64,000 bases of DNA from JAVVHH01 sp965199585 (GCA_965199585.1 CBDASI010000002.1:2356001-2420000); one strand, 5' to 3'; positions 17,735 through 26,413 are shown, counted from the first letter of the stretch. The notes: generated by a model not told the origin, from the sequence alone. Made by a program: numbers and translations.

Positions 17735-18589
17735 GTGGCCCGGCGTAGCATCCGTGATCAGGAGGGCGAAAACGCTCGCCTGATCACCACCCTGGCTTTC
17801 ATCGGTAACCCTGTAGCGGTCGAACTCGCCGATCGGATGCGCAGGTGCCGCGCCGATCGGCACCAGCGCCGTGGACGTGGGCGACCCAAGACCTACGTCG
17901 AGGCCACGAGGGCTGGGCCGCAGTTCAAGTGCAAGACGGTGGCGTGCTTCGCGTGCAGGTCGGCGCACATAAGGCGAAAGCAGGACCAGGCAGCCCGCCT
18001 ATTCGAGAACGCCGCCAACGCCAACTGCTCATTGATCACCATCAACGCCGCCGAGCAGGTCGGCACCTTGGACGAAGTTGGCGAACTCCACCGGCTGTTC
18101 CGGGCCACCCTGAACAACTGGCGGGACGCGGCAGCGCGCTATGATCGGCGATATGACGGCATGTCGCTCTACGCCGTGTTGGAGGTGCAGCACGATGGCA
18201 GCCTGTGGCGACCTCATTGGCATGTTGTGGCTCACCATCGCGGGATCGATCGGCAGATGATCGCCGAGCGTGCGCGTGATCAGTTGCCTGGTGCGAGAAG
18301 GGTGCAGGTGAGGGCGTTCGATGTGGCGCAGTCCGTCGAGGTCAACGTGATGGACTGCGTCGGGTATGCGCTCAAGTTCGACCATGGATCATGGTCTGAG
18401 TTCGCGTCGGCGTCATTGTTCTGTTGGATACGTCGGCGTCGAGCGCTGCGGTCGATGTGCTCGGTGGTGAGGCCGAGGGAGAACAAGGCCACGGTGGGGC
18501 GAGTTCTTCGTGATCTGTTGGAGATGGAGGATGCCATGCCGATGGTGTCGGACGAGCGTCCCTACTCTGTAACGTGGTCACCTATGTAA
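17735..18589 (+). CDS. Candidate HUH-type (rolling-circle) replication initiator
   Basis: 284 residues from GTG. A Cys pair region (VACFACRSAHIRRKQ) precedes a stretch with ALYRD-like spacing: SLYAVLEVQHDG, then RPHWHVVAHHRG, which fits the HUH motif of Rep_1/relaxase nucleases (His-Trp-His). GYALKF follows ~60 residues later and fits the motif-3 Tyr-x-x-Lys position. Together these suggest a rolling-circle Rep acting at a nick site on the element. I infer this from motif order only; overall similarity to a named family was not checked. If right, element 1 can replicate as a circle after excision. Confidence 0.6.
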   Translation: MARRSIRDQEGENARLITTLAFIGNPVAVELADRMRRCRADRHQRRGRGRPKTYVEATRAGPQFKCKTVACFACRSAHIRRKQDQAARLFENAANANCSLITINAAEQVGTLDEVGELHRLFRATLNNWRDAAARYDRRYDGMSLYAVLEVQHDGSLWRPHWHVVAHHRGIDRQMIAERARDQLPGARRVQVRAFDVAQSVEVNVMDCVGYALKFDHGSWSEFASASLFCWIRRRRALRSMCSVVRPRENKATVGRVLRDLLEMEDAMPMVSDERPYSVTWSPM

Positions 18590-18733
18590 CTGGTGTAATG
18601 CTGGACGTTCAGCGCGGCTTCATTGGTTAGGATTGCTTTAATCCTTTTCGACCAAACTGATGAAGACGATTTCAGCGATTGATGTGTTGCCTGGTGAAAG
18701 TCTTAGCCTGGCGAGGAAAGGCCGGGATTCCAG

Positions 18734-19459
18734 ATGAAGACCATCACGAAGCATCTACCATGGGCCGGGCTGTCATCGAACCGCATCCAGGACGCAACGG
18801 CGTGCAACTGGGCTTTTGGTCATCTCGTCGGGAACTTGCCGCGTCGCTTGACCGTCGATGGCCGCATCCACGCTGAAACTTATATCTCGGCAGTCGGCGC
18901 GATCGCTGGCTATGCAGCACAGCGGACCCTGTTTGCGGCCTCGCCACCGGTTCCGGGCGTCAACATCAACCGATACCAAATGAAATCGGGGGAGCAATAT
19001 TGGTTTGGAGACGCTCTCAACAACATGCTGGCGCTCGCGACTGAGGCGACCGCAAACCGCTGCGTCTGGTCGCAGGCGATGGGTGGAGCCATCGCTGCTG
19101 GCATCAAGGCACATGACGTTCCCGATCTTGGCGTGATGTTCTCGCATGTGGCGAAGACAATTGGCGGGGCTGATGAAGGCACGTCGTCCGTTGAGCCGAA
19201 CCACCAACCGCACCTGCGAGCGCGCGAACTGCTCAAGTTCGTCTGGCCCGTGGCTGTCGCGTGTTTCTCGGGTAAGGGTGCGAACGTTGAATACGGCGCA
19301 GTTCCGGTCGAATGGTGGTCAGCAATAGCGGCACAGGCCGCGAACAAGCCAGTTCGCGATGTGAAGGACACGCTGCCGCCCCACGTCGCTGTGACGTTGC
19401 TGATGGAGGCGGCGATCTATTGCAGCAAGCTCGACCAAGCGATCATTGAGGCGGCGTAG
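18734..19459 (+). CDS. Hypothetical protein (element 1 cargo)
   Basis: 241 residues, no family recognised. It is mostly helical, with two hydrophobic patches too short to be sure membrane spans, and ends with a Cys-containing stretch (ITLLMEAAIYCSKLDQAII-like). The ATG follows a GGGA at normal spacing. It is followed 6 bases later by the propeller-like membrane protein, so the two may form an operon. Confidence 0.6.
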   Translation: MKTITKHLPWAGLSSNRIQDATACNWAFGHLVGNLPRRLTVDGRIHAETYISAVGAIAGYAAQRTLFAASPPVPGVNINRYQMKSGEQYWFGDALNNMLALATEATANRCVWSQAMGGAIAAGIKAHDVPDLGVMFSHVAKTIGGADEGTSSVEPNHQPHLRARELLKFVWPVAVACFSGKGANVEYGAVPVEWWSAIAAQAANKPVRDVKDTLPPHVAVTLLMEAAIYCSKLDQAIIEAA

Positions 19460-19465
19460 ATAAAC

Positions 19466-20581
19466 GTGGGGGCGTCGTCAGCAAGATTCTCGCTCGTGTT
19501 GGTGGGGGTCGGCTTGGCAGGATGCCTCGCCATCACGGCGGTTACGAGTTGGTGGAATTCGATCTGGCTGCCCACCGTGTCGATCCCGGCGGACGCTGGA
19601 CTTCCAATGGTAACCTTCGAGCAGACCCTGCCGGCTCTGAGAAACGCCCCGGAAGTCGCATGGAGCGACGACGGCAGCCTATCGATCTCCTCGGCGTCCG
19701 CGAGGCCGGACTTCCAGGTCAGCACCGCGTCCGGCGACCTCTTGGAAGTACACAGCGTCCCCTATCTAGATCGAAACATGCTGTCCACCCATGTGGCCAT
19801 CGAACGGGTCTCATCCTATGCCGCACCGCTTGGTGCTCCCTTCCAAGTGGTTGACCGGAGGGATGGACGCATCCTGTTCGAACCAACGGAGCCGGTAGCG
19901 AACAGCAGGGCGGGCGAGGCGTTCAACATCAACTTCCGCTTCGCCGCCAATGGTGACAGGTCCATTGTCGCGGTCGGTTACGGGCCGGGAAGCTCGCAAC
20001 CGCCGATCACGATATATGACACGAAAACCTGGCGAACGCTCCGGACACTAGCGATGCCGTCGCCGGGTCCCGCCTCGTTCTGGTCGCTGGAGATGTCGCC
20101 CGATGGACGGCTTCTGGCCTACAACTCCGACGATTGGGTGATTGTCTTAGACGCGGGAAGCGGAACGGTTTTGGCCCGTCTGCCAGTCCCGCACGGAAAC
20201 CGGATTGCCATCAGCCCGAGCGACGACATGATCGCCGTGGCGGAACGCGGTTTCATCACGGAGGCAAACGGCTACAGGCACGGGGTTGCTGTGGCCCTCC
20301 ATGTGTTCCGCCTATCGGACAGCACCGAGATCGCCCGCCGCCCGCAGCGGGGTAGGCAATGGGTCAACCAGATCGTCTGGGACCCTCTTGGACGCTTCGT
20401 CGCGTGGCTCGACGGCGGCGAACCAGCCGTACGGCTTTGGAACCTGCAAAAGCCGCCGGAACGGGAAGGCGTGATCGGATTGCCGATTGATATACTGGGC
20501 GGCTTCGCCCTTTCCCCGGATGGACGCCGCATTGCCGTTGGGGACGGCAATCGCGTTGATGTTTTCCGGATAGGACCATGA
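19466..20581 (+). CDS. Membrane-anchored WD40/YVTN-like beta-propeller protein
   Basis: 371 residues from GTG. An N-terminal uncleaved signal anchor (FSLVLVGVGLAGCLAITAV) is followed by repeating blade-like strands: MSPDGRLLAYNSDDWVIVLD, ISPSDDMIAVAERG, WDPLGRFVAWLDGGEPAVRLW and LSPDGRRIAVGDGNRVDVF. SPDGRxxA repeats are typical of WD40/PD40 propellers, here predicted on the periplasmic side. Function unknown. It is 6 bases behind the preceding hypothetical gene. Confidence 0.65.
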   Translation: MGASSARFSLVLVGVGLAGCLAITAVTSWWNSIWLPTVSIPADAGLPMVTFEQTLPALRNAPEVAWSDDGSLSISSASARPDFQVSTASGDLLEVHSVPYLDRNMLSTHVAIERVSSYAAPLGAPFQVVDRRDGRILFEPTEPVANSRAGEAFNINFRFAANGDRSIVAVGYGPGSSQPPITIYDTKTWRTLRTLAMPSPGPASFWSLEMSPDGRLLAYNSDDWVIVLDAGSGTVLARLPVPHGNRIAISPSDDMIAVAERGFITEANGYRHGVAVALHVFRLSDSTEIARRPQRGRQWVNQIVWDPLGRFVAWLDGGEPAVRLWNLQKPPEREGVIGLPIDILGGFALSPDGRRIAVGDGNRVDVFRIGP

Positions 20582-20751
20582 GCCGTCATCGGCGAAGCTT
20601 ACGAACTCTGATTGTCGCACCTCGCCCCGCTCGAATGCAGCAGGCGGTAGCTCATCGGGCATGGAATGTCGCTGTGGGTTGAGGTCGTCACTGTAGCCAG
20701 CACGGCTGCGGCGATCCTGGTGAGATCATTAGGACTATAGGTCATGCGTGG

Positions 20752-21578
20752 CTAGACGCGCGGCGGCATATGCGCCTTGTCCAAACGTCGGTGAACGAGG
20801 GACAGCACTGACAACAGGTCTTCCGCATCCTCCTTGGCGATCGGCCAGTTGATCCGCGCCTCGTGCGCAGTGGTGTTCCGAAACATCCCAAAGATGCCGC
20901 GCAACAGATTGGCAAAGCCTTTCTGCTCGCTACGCTCGCTGTCGGTCCTGAGCGGATTGATGGCGAGCATGGACATATCCCCCGCAAGCGCCCTGTCCAC
21001 TAAAGGTGCGCCATCGTCGGTCAACCAGTACGCGTGCGCAGCTTGTCGGCCACGCTTTTCACCGCTTCAAGCACCGCATGGAAGTAGTTGTCGGCCAGCA
21101 ATTCGGCGCGGCAGAACCGCAGCACGTCGGGGTGAACGCCCCTCGACGAGAGGTCGTCGCGTAGCTCGCGCGCCCGCTGCTCAGCCTCAGGCAGCGTCCG
21201 CGCAGGCTCGTCGGTGGCTTCGAGTGTGCCGGACGCATCCACGGCCAGCGCCGCAAATGCGAGCGCCCGGTTCAGCAGTGCCCGCATCGGCTCGAAACGG
21301 TGTGGCTCTCGGACATACTGCTCCGGCTTCATCGCCACTCGGATGAACTGCACGATGTTCCGGCGATGCTGGCGGCGGTTCTGGTCGCTGGCGAACGCGT
21401 TGTAGAGCCGATGACGCTTCGTCAGCATCGGGTCGGTATCAGTGATCTGGCAGGTCGCGAGTAGGTGGCTGATCTCGGAGCCGGTCAGGCCCTCGCTCGT
21501 ATCCCCGAGTGCATCGGCAATGGCACGAAGATGCTCCTGCGGGAAACAGACATTCGGACGAGAAGCGGGGTCTATCAA
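20752..21578 (-). pseudogene. TIGR02391/Ymh-like protein, frameshifted
   Basis: The first part (21578-21021, probable TTG start after AAGGGA) encodes IDPASRPNVCFPQEHLRAIADAL through VLRFCRAELLADNYFHAVLE and then ends TRTG-stop. The last part (from ~21022) continues one frame over: TDDGAPLVDRALAGD, NLLRGIFGMFRNTTAHEARI, HRRLDKA. Inserting one T into the GGTT run near 21022 restores one continuous protein with the order seen in the TIGR02391 (Ymh) family. It could be a true one-base deletion, a sequencing error or programmed slippage. The family occurs in defence-rich islands but its activity is unknown. Confidence 0.8.
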
Positions 21579-21579
21579 C

Positions 21580-21813
21580 CTAAAGTCCCTTGCCGGAGCG
21601 GATGCGCTGCACGGCCTGGCCGCGTGTGTCGCGCAGCACGATGGTCGCGCCTTCCCGTTCAGCGGTGCCGATCGCCCGGCCATTCGTATCGTAGAAGCGC
21701 ACCCTTCCCGTGCCGATCTGGACACCGCGCGCGAGCGCTCGGCCTTGCAGGTCGCGAGCCCACGGTCCTTGACCGTCCAGCCCAACGACCGCGAACGCCT
21801 CGACCACCGTCAT
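21580..21813 (-). CDS. Small beta-rich hypothetical protein
   Basis: About 77 residues from the ATG giving MTVVEAFAVVGLDGQG. It contains two similar strands, VRFYDTNGRAIGTAEREG and IVLRDTRGQAVQRIRSG, like small beta-repeat proteins. The stop lies 1 base before the TTG of the TIGR02391-like gene, whose ribosome site (AAGGGA) is within its last codons, so they are likely co-translated. No family recognised. Confidence 0.45.
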   Translation of the reverse strand: MTVVEAFAVVGLDGQGPWARDLQGRALARGVQIGTGRVRFYDTNGRAIGTAEREGATIVLRDTRGQAVQRIRSGKGL

Positions 21814-21853
21814 AGCCCGACCTCGCCAGGACGCTTTCGCCGACACTTCATCA

Positions 21854-22008
21854 TCATGCGACTCGTGCCCGCATGATGGTCTGGCGGCTAGTTTTGTATT
21901 CGCGAGCCAACGCCGAAACGCTCTGTCCGGCGGCCAACGAGTCCACCACGGCCTGTTGCTGATCAGTCGAGAGTGCCGCGCGACGGCTTGCGCGCGGGCT
22001 GGTCCAAG
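21854..22008 (-). pseudogene. Fragment of a recombinase-type HTH domain
   Basis: A stop-to-stop frame without a good start reads RRAALSTDQQQAVVDSLA then GQSVSALAREYKTSRQTIMR. This is the C-terminal HTH of serine resolvases and related proteins (compare ANGVSVSQVAKENGLTRQ in the recombinase at 23236). The catalytic part is missing, so it is probably a relic. Confidence 0.5.
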
Positions 22009-22026
22009 GACCTCAACCCTGTCGGA

Positions 22027-23013
22027 TCACAAATCCTTCGCCACTCGAAACCCAATGGTGTTCCAGGTAGATGAAGCTTCCTCCGGTATTCTGGTAGCCG
22101 AACGAACAAGCCAGGGAAGGCTGTGCCAAGCCCCACCGCGCACGACCCGGCGGCTGCAATCGCCGGAAATCCAAGCTTTGCCGTCGATGGGCGAGCCCGC
22201 GTAGGTGTCGTTCCAGCAATCCTCCATCCACTGCATGGCGTTGCCGTTCATATCGGAAAGTCCAAAAGGATTATTCGGAAATTCGCCTATAGCTACCGTC
22301 CAGTGAAATGCCCGGTTGCAACCGTTGCACAACGCATGGTCTACGCCGACCTCGTCGCCCCACCAATATGCGGTCTGCGTGCCGGCTCGCGCCGCGTATT
22401 CCCATTCAGCTTCGCTTGGTAACCGATATGGTCCACCGCTTCCGTCAGGCCGTCCTTGACCGAGCTTGCGGTTCAACCATCGAACGTAGGCTTGCGCATC
22501 GAACCAAGTGATGCAGACGACCGGGTTGTTGTCGCCAGGCGTAAAGTCCGGATTGATCCATGCGTTTCGGACCGGGGGTATCGGCCTGCCCACGTGTCGC
22601 ATCCAGCAGGAACCAGTCACATGGCCCGTCTCGCGAACGAATGCCCCAAATTCATGCTGAGTCACTTGGCTGAAACCAAGAGCAAATCTTCTGCTGATCG
22701 TCACCTTGTGTTGCGGGCGTTCATGGGCAGACATCCACTTGGCCGCACTGTCGTGGTCGTTGTCGAATAGTCCAAACATAGTGAACAGATCGCTTTTAAC
22801 CGGGACTGCCGCCGTGTCGCGTTCGGTGTCCTCTCTGGTCGATCCCATCGAGAAATAGCCCGCTGGCACCACAACCATCGTTGGGCAATCCGAGCAGTCC
22901 CGGAACGATTTCGGTTCGGGCTCTTGTGCGCATGCTGAGGGGGTCAAGGCCGGTGTCGCAGTCGCTACCAGCAAAGCCAAGCCAGCAAGAAGGTTCGTAA
23001 ACACGTGTCCCAT
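22027..23013 (-). CDS. Secreted SUMF1/FGE-domain (formylglycine-generating enzyme-like) protein
   Basis: 328 residues from ATG; an upstream TTG adds nine. A signal peptide (VFTNLLAGLALLVATATPAL...ACA) is followed by the C-type-lectin-like SUMF1 fold: MVVVPAGYFSMGS, QVTQHEFGAFVRETG, NPVVCITWFDAQAYVRWLN, YRLPSEAEWEYAARAG, FGLSDMNGNAMQWMEDCW, and a C-terminal RVVRGGAWHS...TIGFRVAKDL. The copper-binding Cys pair of true FGE is not evident, so a binding or accessory role is as likely as sulfatase activation. No sulfatase is nearby. It is an unusual cargo for an integrative element. Confidence 0.85.
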   Translation of the reverse strand: MGHVFTNLLAGLALLVATATPALTPSACAQEPEPKSFRDCSDCPTMVVVPAGYFSMGSTREDTERDTAAVPVKSDLFTMFGLFDNDHDSAAKWMSAHERPQHKVTISRRFALGFSQVTQHEFGAFVRETGHVTGSCWMRHVGRPIPPVRNAWINPDFTPGDNNPVVCITWFDAQAYVRWLNRKLGQGRPDGSGGPYRLPSEAEWEYAARAGTQTAYWWGDEVGVDHALCNGCNRAFHWTVAIGEFPNNPFGLSDMNGNAMQWMEDCWNDTYAGSPIDGKAWISGDCSRRVVRGGAWHSLPWLVRSATRIPEEASSTWNTIGFRVAKDL

Positions 23014-23235
23014 CGCGATACTATCGCCGGGAACCGTCAATAATTCTTAAAGGACCGGCGGCTCGTCCGTTCGGCAATCACGGGTCTATTGCACCAGCTT
23101 TCGGGCGGCCAGGTGATTGTCCAATAGGGTATACCCCTGCGGCTAAACGGAAACGACCGAAAAGGCCGTCCGCTAGGGTTGACTTTAGATCAACGGACAC
23201 GTTCTATGCGGACAGCAGCCTAACGGACGAAGTTG

Positions 23236-23865
23236 ATGCGCACTGTTCTGTACGCCCGCGTGAGTGTTTCCGACCAGACCATCGCGCATCAGCGCAAGCA
23301 GGCCGAGGCCGCAGGTTTCCAGATCGATGATGTCGTCGAGGACCATGGCGTCAGCGGCGTGACGACCAAGCTCGCCGATCGCGCAGGCGGGCGCAGGCTG
23401 TTCGATCTGCTGCGGCGTGGAGATCAATTAGCGGTCCGTTGGGTCGATCGCCTCGGACGTGACTACAACGACGTGCGCGAGACCATCGAGACCTTCATGA
23501 AGCGCGGCGTCGTGATCAGGACCGTCATCAACGGGTTGACGTTCGATGGCGCGACCACCGACCCAATGCAATGCGCCGTGCGCGACGCGCTCATCGCCTT
23601 CATGGCCGCAATCGCACAAGCGCAGGTGGAGGCAAGCAAGGCCGCACAGAAGGCGGGCATCGAGCATGCCAAGGCAAACGGGGAATACAAAGGAAGGAAG
23701 CCGAGCTTTGGCCGCAAGCAGTTCGCCGATGTGCAAACGATGCTGGCGAATGGCGTTAGCGTCAGCCAGGTCGCCAAGGAGAACGGCCTGACGCGCCAGA
23801 CCGTCTATCGCATCCAGTCCGACGCCGCCGCATGTGAAGCCGCATTGGCATCCTGGGGTCAGTGA
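23236..23865 (+). CDS. Serine recombinase (resolvase/invertase family)
   Basis: 209 residues: MRTVLYARVSVSDQT with catalytic Ser10, VRWVDRLGRDYNDVRETI, and a C-terminal HTH (MLANGVSVSQVAKENGLTRQ). This is the standard small resolvase/invertase layout. It would form tetramers at two sites and resolve, invert or excise DNA. It lies directly upstream of the dispersed-repeat region at 24730-26413; whether those repeats are its sites is untested. Confidence 0.9.
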   Translation: MRTVLYARVSVSDQTIAHQRKQAEAAGFQIDDVVEDHGVSGVTTKLADRAGGRRLFDLLRRGDQLAVRWVDRLGRDYNDVRETIETFMKRGVVIRTVINGLTFDGATTDPMQCAVRDALIAFMAAIAQAQVEASKAAQKAGIEHAKANGEYKGRKPSFGRKQFADVQTMLANGVSVSQVAKENGLTRQTVYRIQSDAAACEAALASWGQ

Positions 23866-24139
23866 CGGCGGCGATATACTGCTTGATCGCCAATCGTCCA
23901 TGATCGTCGCCAAGTGGTCTCACCGGATCGTCCCGTCCGTTGACACCCGCTGGCGGCACGCCGTTGTCCGAAATACGTAAAGCTGGTCTTTGAACACCCT
24001 GAACAGACACGTCGAAAATCGGTCGTTTCCGGACAGAGCTTTGCGCTGGTCAACCCGCTTGTCGAACATGCCGTAATCTTCAGCGTTCGGTAAGGTTGCG
24101 CTGGTATCATCCAGCCTGCGTGGTCTCGGACGTGTTGCA

Positions 24140-24727
24140 ATGAAGTTCGCGAAGCCACTCGTTCTACCCGGTGCCGGTTTCAGGACGTGGCTGGTCCTTG
24201 TTGCAGGAGTGTCAGCCTTCACTGGTGTCATAGTGTCGGTGAACCCGTTCATGATTGAGCTAGTGTTCTTTCTATTCTCAGCCCTTTTCGCCTTGCTCAG
24301 CTTATGGCCGATGGGCGCGGCGTTGTGGGTTTCGGTGCGCTATGCTCGCCTGGGCCAGCGCCAAACGGCAGCCGCCTATGCTCTCGTGCCGGTTGCGGCT
24401 GTCGCGATCGCTTCCCTCTGCGGTTGGACAGGATTTAGGGTTACGGAGTGGAGCACAGCACAAGCCCAGGTGCGTCAATTCAGTATTGCCATCGAGGCGG
24501 CCCGTCGAACCGGTCAGATCGTAAAGACAGCCGATAGCTGGATTGATCCCGGACCGCCAACGCGAGCGAAGTTCTCGCTACCGGGTATGTTCTTCGTTGG
24601 CGAGTATGTCATTTATGCCGAGAAGTCCGATGTGGCGTGGCTGAACGATCAAGCCAAGAAATGCCAAGCGGAATCACGCATAGTCACTCTTGGAAGGAAC
24701 TTCTACCGCATTGCGGGGGAGTGCTGA
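24140..24727 (+). CDS. Hypothetical membrane protein
   Basis: 195 residues with three hydrophobic helices in the first half (WLVLVAGVSAFTGVIVSV; MIELVFFLFSALFALLSLW; ALVPVAAVAIASLCGW) and a ~110-residue, probably periplasmic, tail that ends in a Cys (NFYRIAGEC). No family recognised. Repeat copy 1 begins 2 bases after its stop. Confidence 0.6.
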   Translation: MKFAKPLVLPGAGFRTWLVLVAGVSAFTGVIVSVNPFMIELVFFLFSALFALLSLWPMGAALWVSVRYARLGQRQTAAAYALVPVAAVAIASLCGWTGFRVTEWSTAQAQVRQFSIAIEAARRTGQIVKTADSWIDPGPPTRAKFSLPGMFFVGEYVIYAEKSDVAWLNDQAKKCQAESRIVTLGRNFYRIAGEC

Positions 24728-24729
24728 CC

Positions 24730-24788
24730 GACCGTCAGCAGGAACGCCTTCCAGGAAGCCTGACGAGTTCGTCCAAGCCGATGGCACC
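24730..24788 (+). repeat. Dispersed element repeat, copy 1
   Basis: Shares GACCGTC, AACGCC, CCAGGAAGCC, TGACGAGTTCGTC and a terminal GCACC with four other copies. GACGA-GT-TCGTC is a dyad. It follows the membrane protein stop immediately. Confidence 0.8.
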
Positions 24789-24888
24789 TGCTGGTGACGA
24801 CACCCCCCCCTGGCGGCTGCTGATGACCAACTGCGCAAGCAACGTCGCCGATCTCGTCGAGCACCAGCGTCGCCGGGATCATCGCCTC

Positions 24889-24944
24889 GACCGTCCAGGA
24901 TGCCGCCCAGGAAGCCTGACGAGTTCGTCCCGACGTTGGGCACC
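24889..24944 (+). repeat. Dispersed element repeat, copy 2
   Basis: Same orientation and block order as copy 1: GACCGTCC, GCCGCCCAGGAAGCCTGAC, GAGTTCGTC, GGGCACC. The ~100 bases between copies 1 and 2 hold no convincing gene. Confidence 0.8.
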
Positions 24945-25063
24945 GGCGTGGTGGAGACACCCGGTGCAGGCCGCTTCCCGACCCGCGATGCCCGACCCGC
25001 GCCGGAGATGGCCGGGTCACCTTCGGCCATGGCCTAGTGCCGCTCGTTGCGACAATCCCGCTC

Positions 25064-25120
25064 GACCGTCCACAGAACGCCGCCAGAAAGCCTGATGAGT
25101 TCGTCTGGCCTAGCCTTATC
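25064..25120 (+). repeat. Dispersed element repeat, copy 3
   Basis: GACCGTCCACAGAACGCC, AAGCCTGATGAGTTCGTC and TGGCC. It is preceded by GACAATCCCG, also found before copy 4 and in shortened form before copy 5. It is the most divergent at the 3' end. Confidence 0.75.
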
Positions 25121-25189
25121 GGCGAACTCGATTGGCACCGGCTGGGACAACCTGTCTAAACTGCGGAGCAAGAGCACCGGACATCGGAC

Positions 25190-25690
25190 ATGGCGAGTGA
25201 CGTTGCGATCAACTACCAGCTTGGTCAGCACGGGTGGTCCGAATTTCGGTTAACCGTGGGAGATGCATCAACGGTGGTGGGGCCATTCGGCTATTGCACA
25301 GATGCGCTCGGCGATCTCCTACGTGCGGCTCTAATCATTGCTACTTCGGGGGACCGCGCGGAAGTCTCGTTTGACGGAGAGCCTACTGAGTGGCGGTTGA
25401 TCATCGAAGTTGACTCACCGAAGAAGCCAAAGGTTTCGATCAGCATCCGCCTATTCCCGGCGCGCTTCCCAACCCAGCCAAATTGGGACGGCGAGAAGCT
25501 GCTAGAGGGGTGCAGCACAGCAGACTCGTTTGCCAGGGCTGTTCGAGATGCTGCGCAAACGATATGGGATGAATGCGGCGCTGATGGTTACAATTCAGCC
25601 TGGATTGGACTTTCTGGTTTTCCACTGCGGGCGCTCACTGCGCTCAATTCTGCCTTGTCAGTAGCAGAGCCACCTCCGCATACGCCTTGA
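25190..25690 (+). CDS. Hypothetical protein between repeat copies 3 and 4
   Basis: 166 residues, no export signal, alternating strand/helix pattern (FRLTVGDASTVVGPFGYC, EWRLIIEVDSPKKPKVSISI, SFARAVRDAAQTIWDECG). It has the look of a small cytoplasmic immunity-type or effector-associated protein, but I recognise no family. Repeat copy 4 starts 46 bases after the stop, so gene plus repeat forms a cassette-like unit. Confidence 0.55.
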   Translation: MASDVAINYQLGQHGWSEFRLTVGDASTVVGPFGYCTDALGDLLRAALIIATSGDRAEVSFDGEPTEWRLIIEVDSPKKPKVSISIRLFPARFPTQPNWDGEKLLEGCSTADSFARAVRDAAQTIWDECGADGYNSAWIGLSGFPLRALTALNSALSVAEPPPHTP

Positions 25691-25736
25691 AACTCTGTAC
25701 CGCGCCCGCCGATCATCGTCGAGACAATCCCGCCAG

Positions 25737-25791
25737 GACCGTCCACGACGCCGCCCAGGGAGCCTGACGAGTTCGTCTGGCCCATTGCACC
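25737..25791 (+). repeat. Dispersed element repeat, copy 4
   Basis: GACCGTCCACGACGCCGCC, AGCCTGACGAGTTCGTCTGG and TTGCACC, preceded by GACAATCCCGCC. The rest of the 307-base gap around it (25691-25997) shows no supported gene. Confidence 0.8.
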
Positions 25792-25997
25792 GAGTGGCGG
25801 CGGCCCCATCCAGGCGGCCTTCCTGCGGGCCTGTAGACCGTGAACTCGGCTCCGGCTGCCAATGACGAACACCGCCATGATCGTCCAGGGGACATAGTCG
25901 ATCTCAATCGCTACGCCGTGACCGTCCTGGCCGCCACAAGCCTGTTCATCGCATTGCTGGCTGGTTGGCCAGGGGGCGCACTGCGACCTCGGCTTGG

Positions 25998-26285
25998 TTA
26001 TCTGCGCCTTCGCAGTTTCATCCAGAGTGCGTGTCCTGTTCGTCCAGCAAGTGCGCCGACGAGTATGACAACGGCCAGAAACACCACCCCAAGAAAAGCA
26101 AGACCGGAGTCGTATAAAGGGCCTTTATCTTGCAAATCTGGAATGCTGAGCCAAGCCAGACCCGCCCAGGTGATAAGGACAAGTAGGAGGGTCCGCATCC
26201 AGGTACGCGCGATAAGCCCGACCAGGAACGGGATGCCTCCGGCAACGGCCAGGAAAGACAAAATTGGCGGTATCGTCATTCCCAC
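25998..26285 (-). CDS. Small two- to three-span membrane protein
   Basis: 95 residues: PPILSFLAVAGGIPFLVGLI, TLLLVLITWAGLAWLSI and GLAFLGVVFLAVVILVGAL are three hydrophobic segments, then a basic tail LWMKLRRRR. It is on the opposite strand to its neighbours and lies between repeat copies 4 and 5. No family recognised; the coding call rests on length and clean hydrophobic segments. Confidence 0.5.
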   Translation of the reverse strand: MGMTIPPILSFLAVAGGIPFLVGLIARTWMRTLLLVLITWAGLAWLSIPDLQDKGPLYDSGLAFLGVVFLAVVILVGALAGRTGHALWMKLRRRR

Positions 26286-26355
26286 TCCTGTAATCGATGC
26301 GAGTTAACGAACACCTTCGCTCCGACGCCAGCGCTGTCGTCCGGACAACCGCCAA

Positions 26356-26413
26356 GACCGTCAGCAGGAACGCCGCGCAGGAAGCCCGACGAGTTTGTCC
26401 GGCCCGATACACC
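26356..26413 (+). repeat. Dispersed element repeat, copy 5, with terminal inverted repeat
   Basis: GACCGTCAGCAGGAACGCC, CAGGAAGCCCGACGAGTTTG and ACACC. In this copy CCGGACAA (26341-26348) and TTGTCCGG (26395-26402) form a perfect 8-bp inverted repeat that brackets the unit, suggesting the whole repeat can fold. Confidence 0.8.

Noticed and set aside
24674..25030. Minus-strand frames repeating NSSGFLGG-like residues
   Set aside because: They arise from translating the repeat copies; the copies differ in spacing by non-multiples of three, so selection is not at protein level.
24730..26413. Integron attC sites
   Set aside because: Only copy 2 has a GTTRRRY-like string (GTTGGGC), the inverse core RYYYAAC is missing, and no tyrosine integron integrase is present. 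The cassette look is kept as a finding, the attC label is not.
24730..26413. CRISPR array
   Set aside because: Repeats are too long, divergent and irregularly spaced, and no cas gene is present; nothing else in the window looks like a CRISPR.
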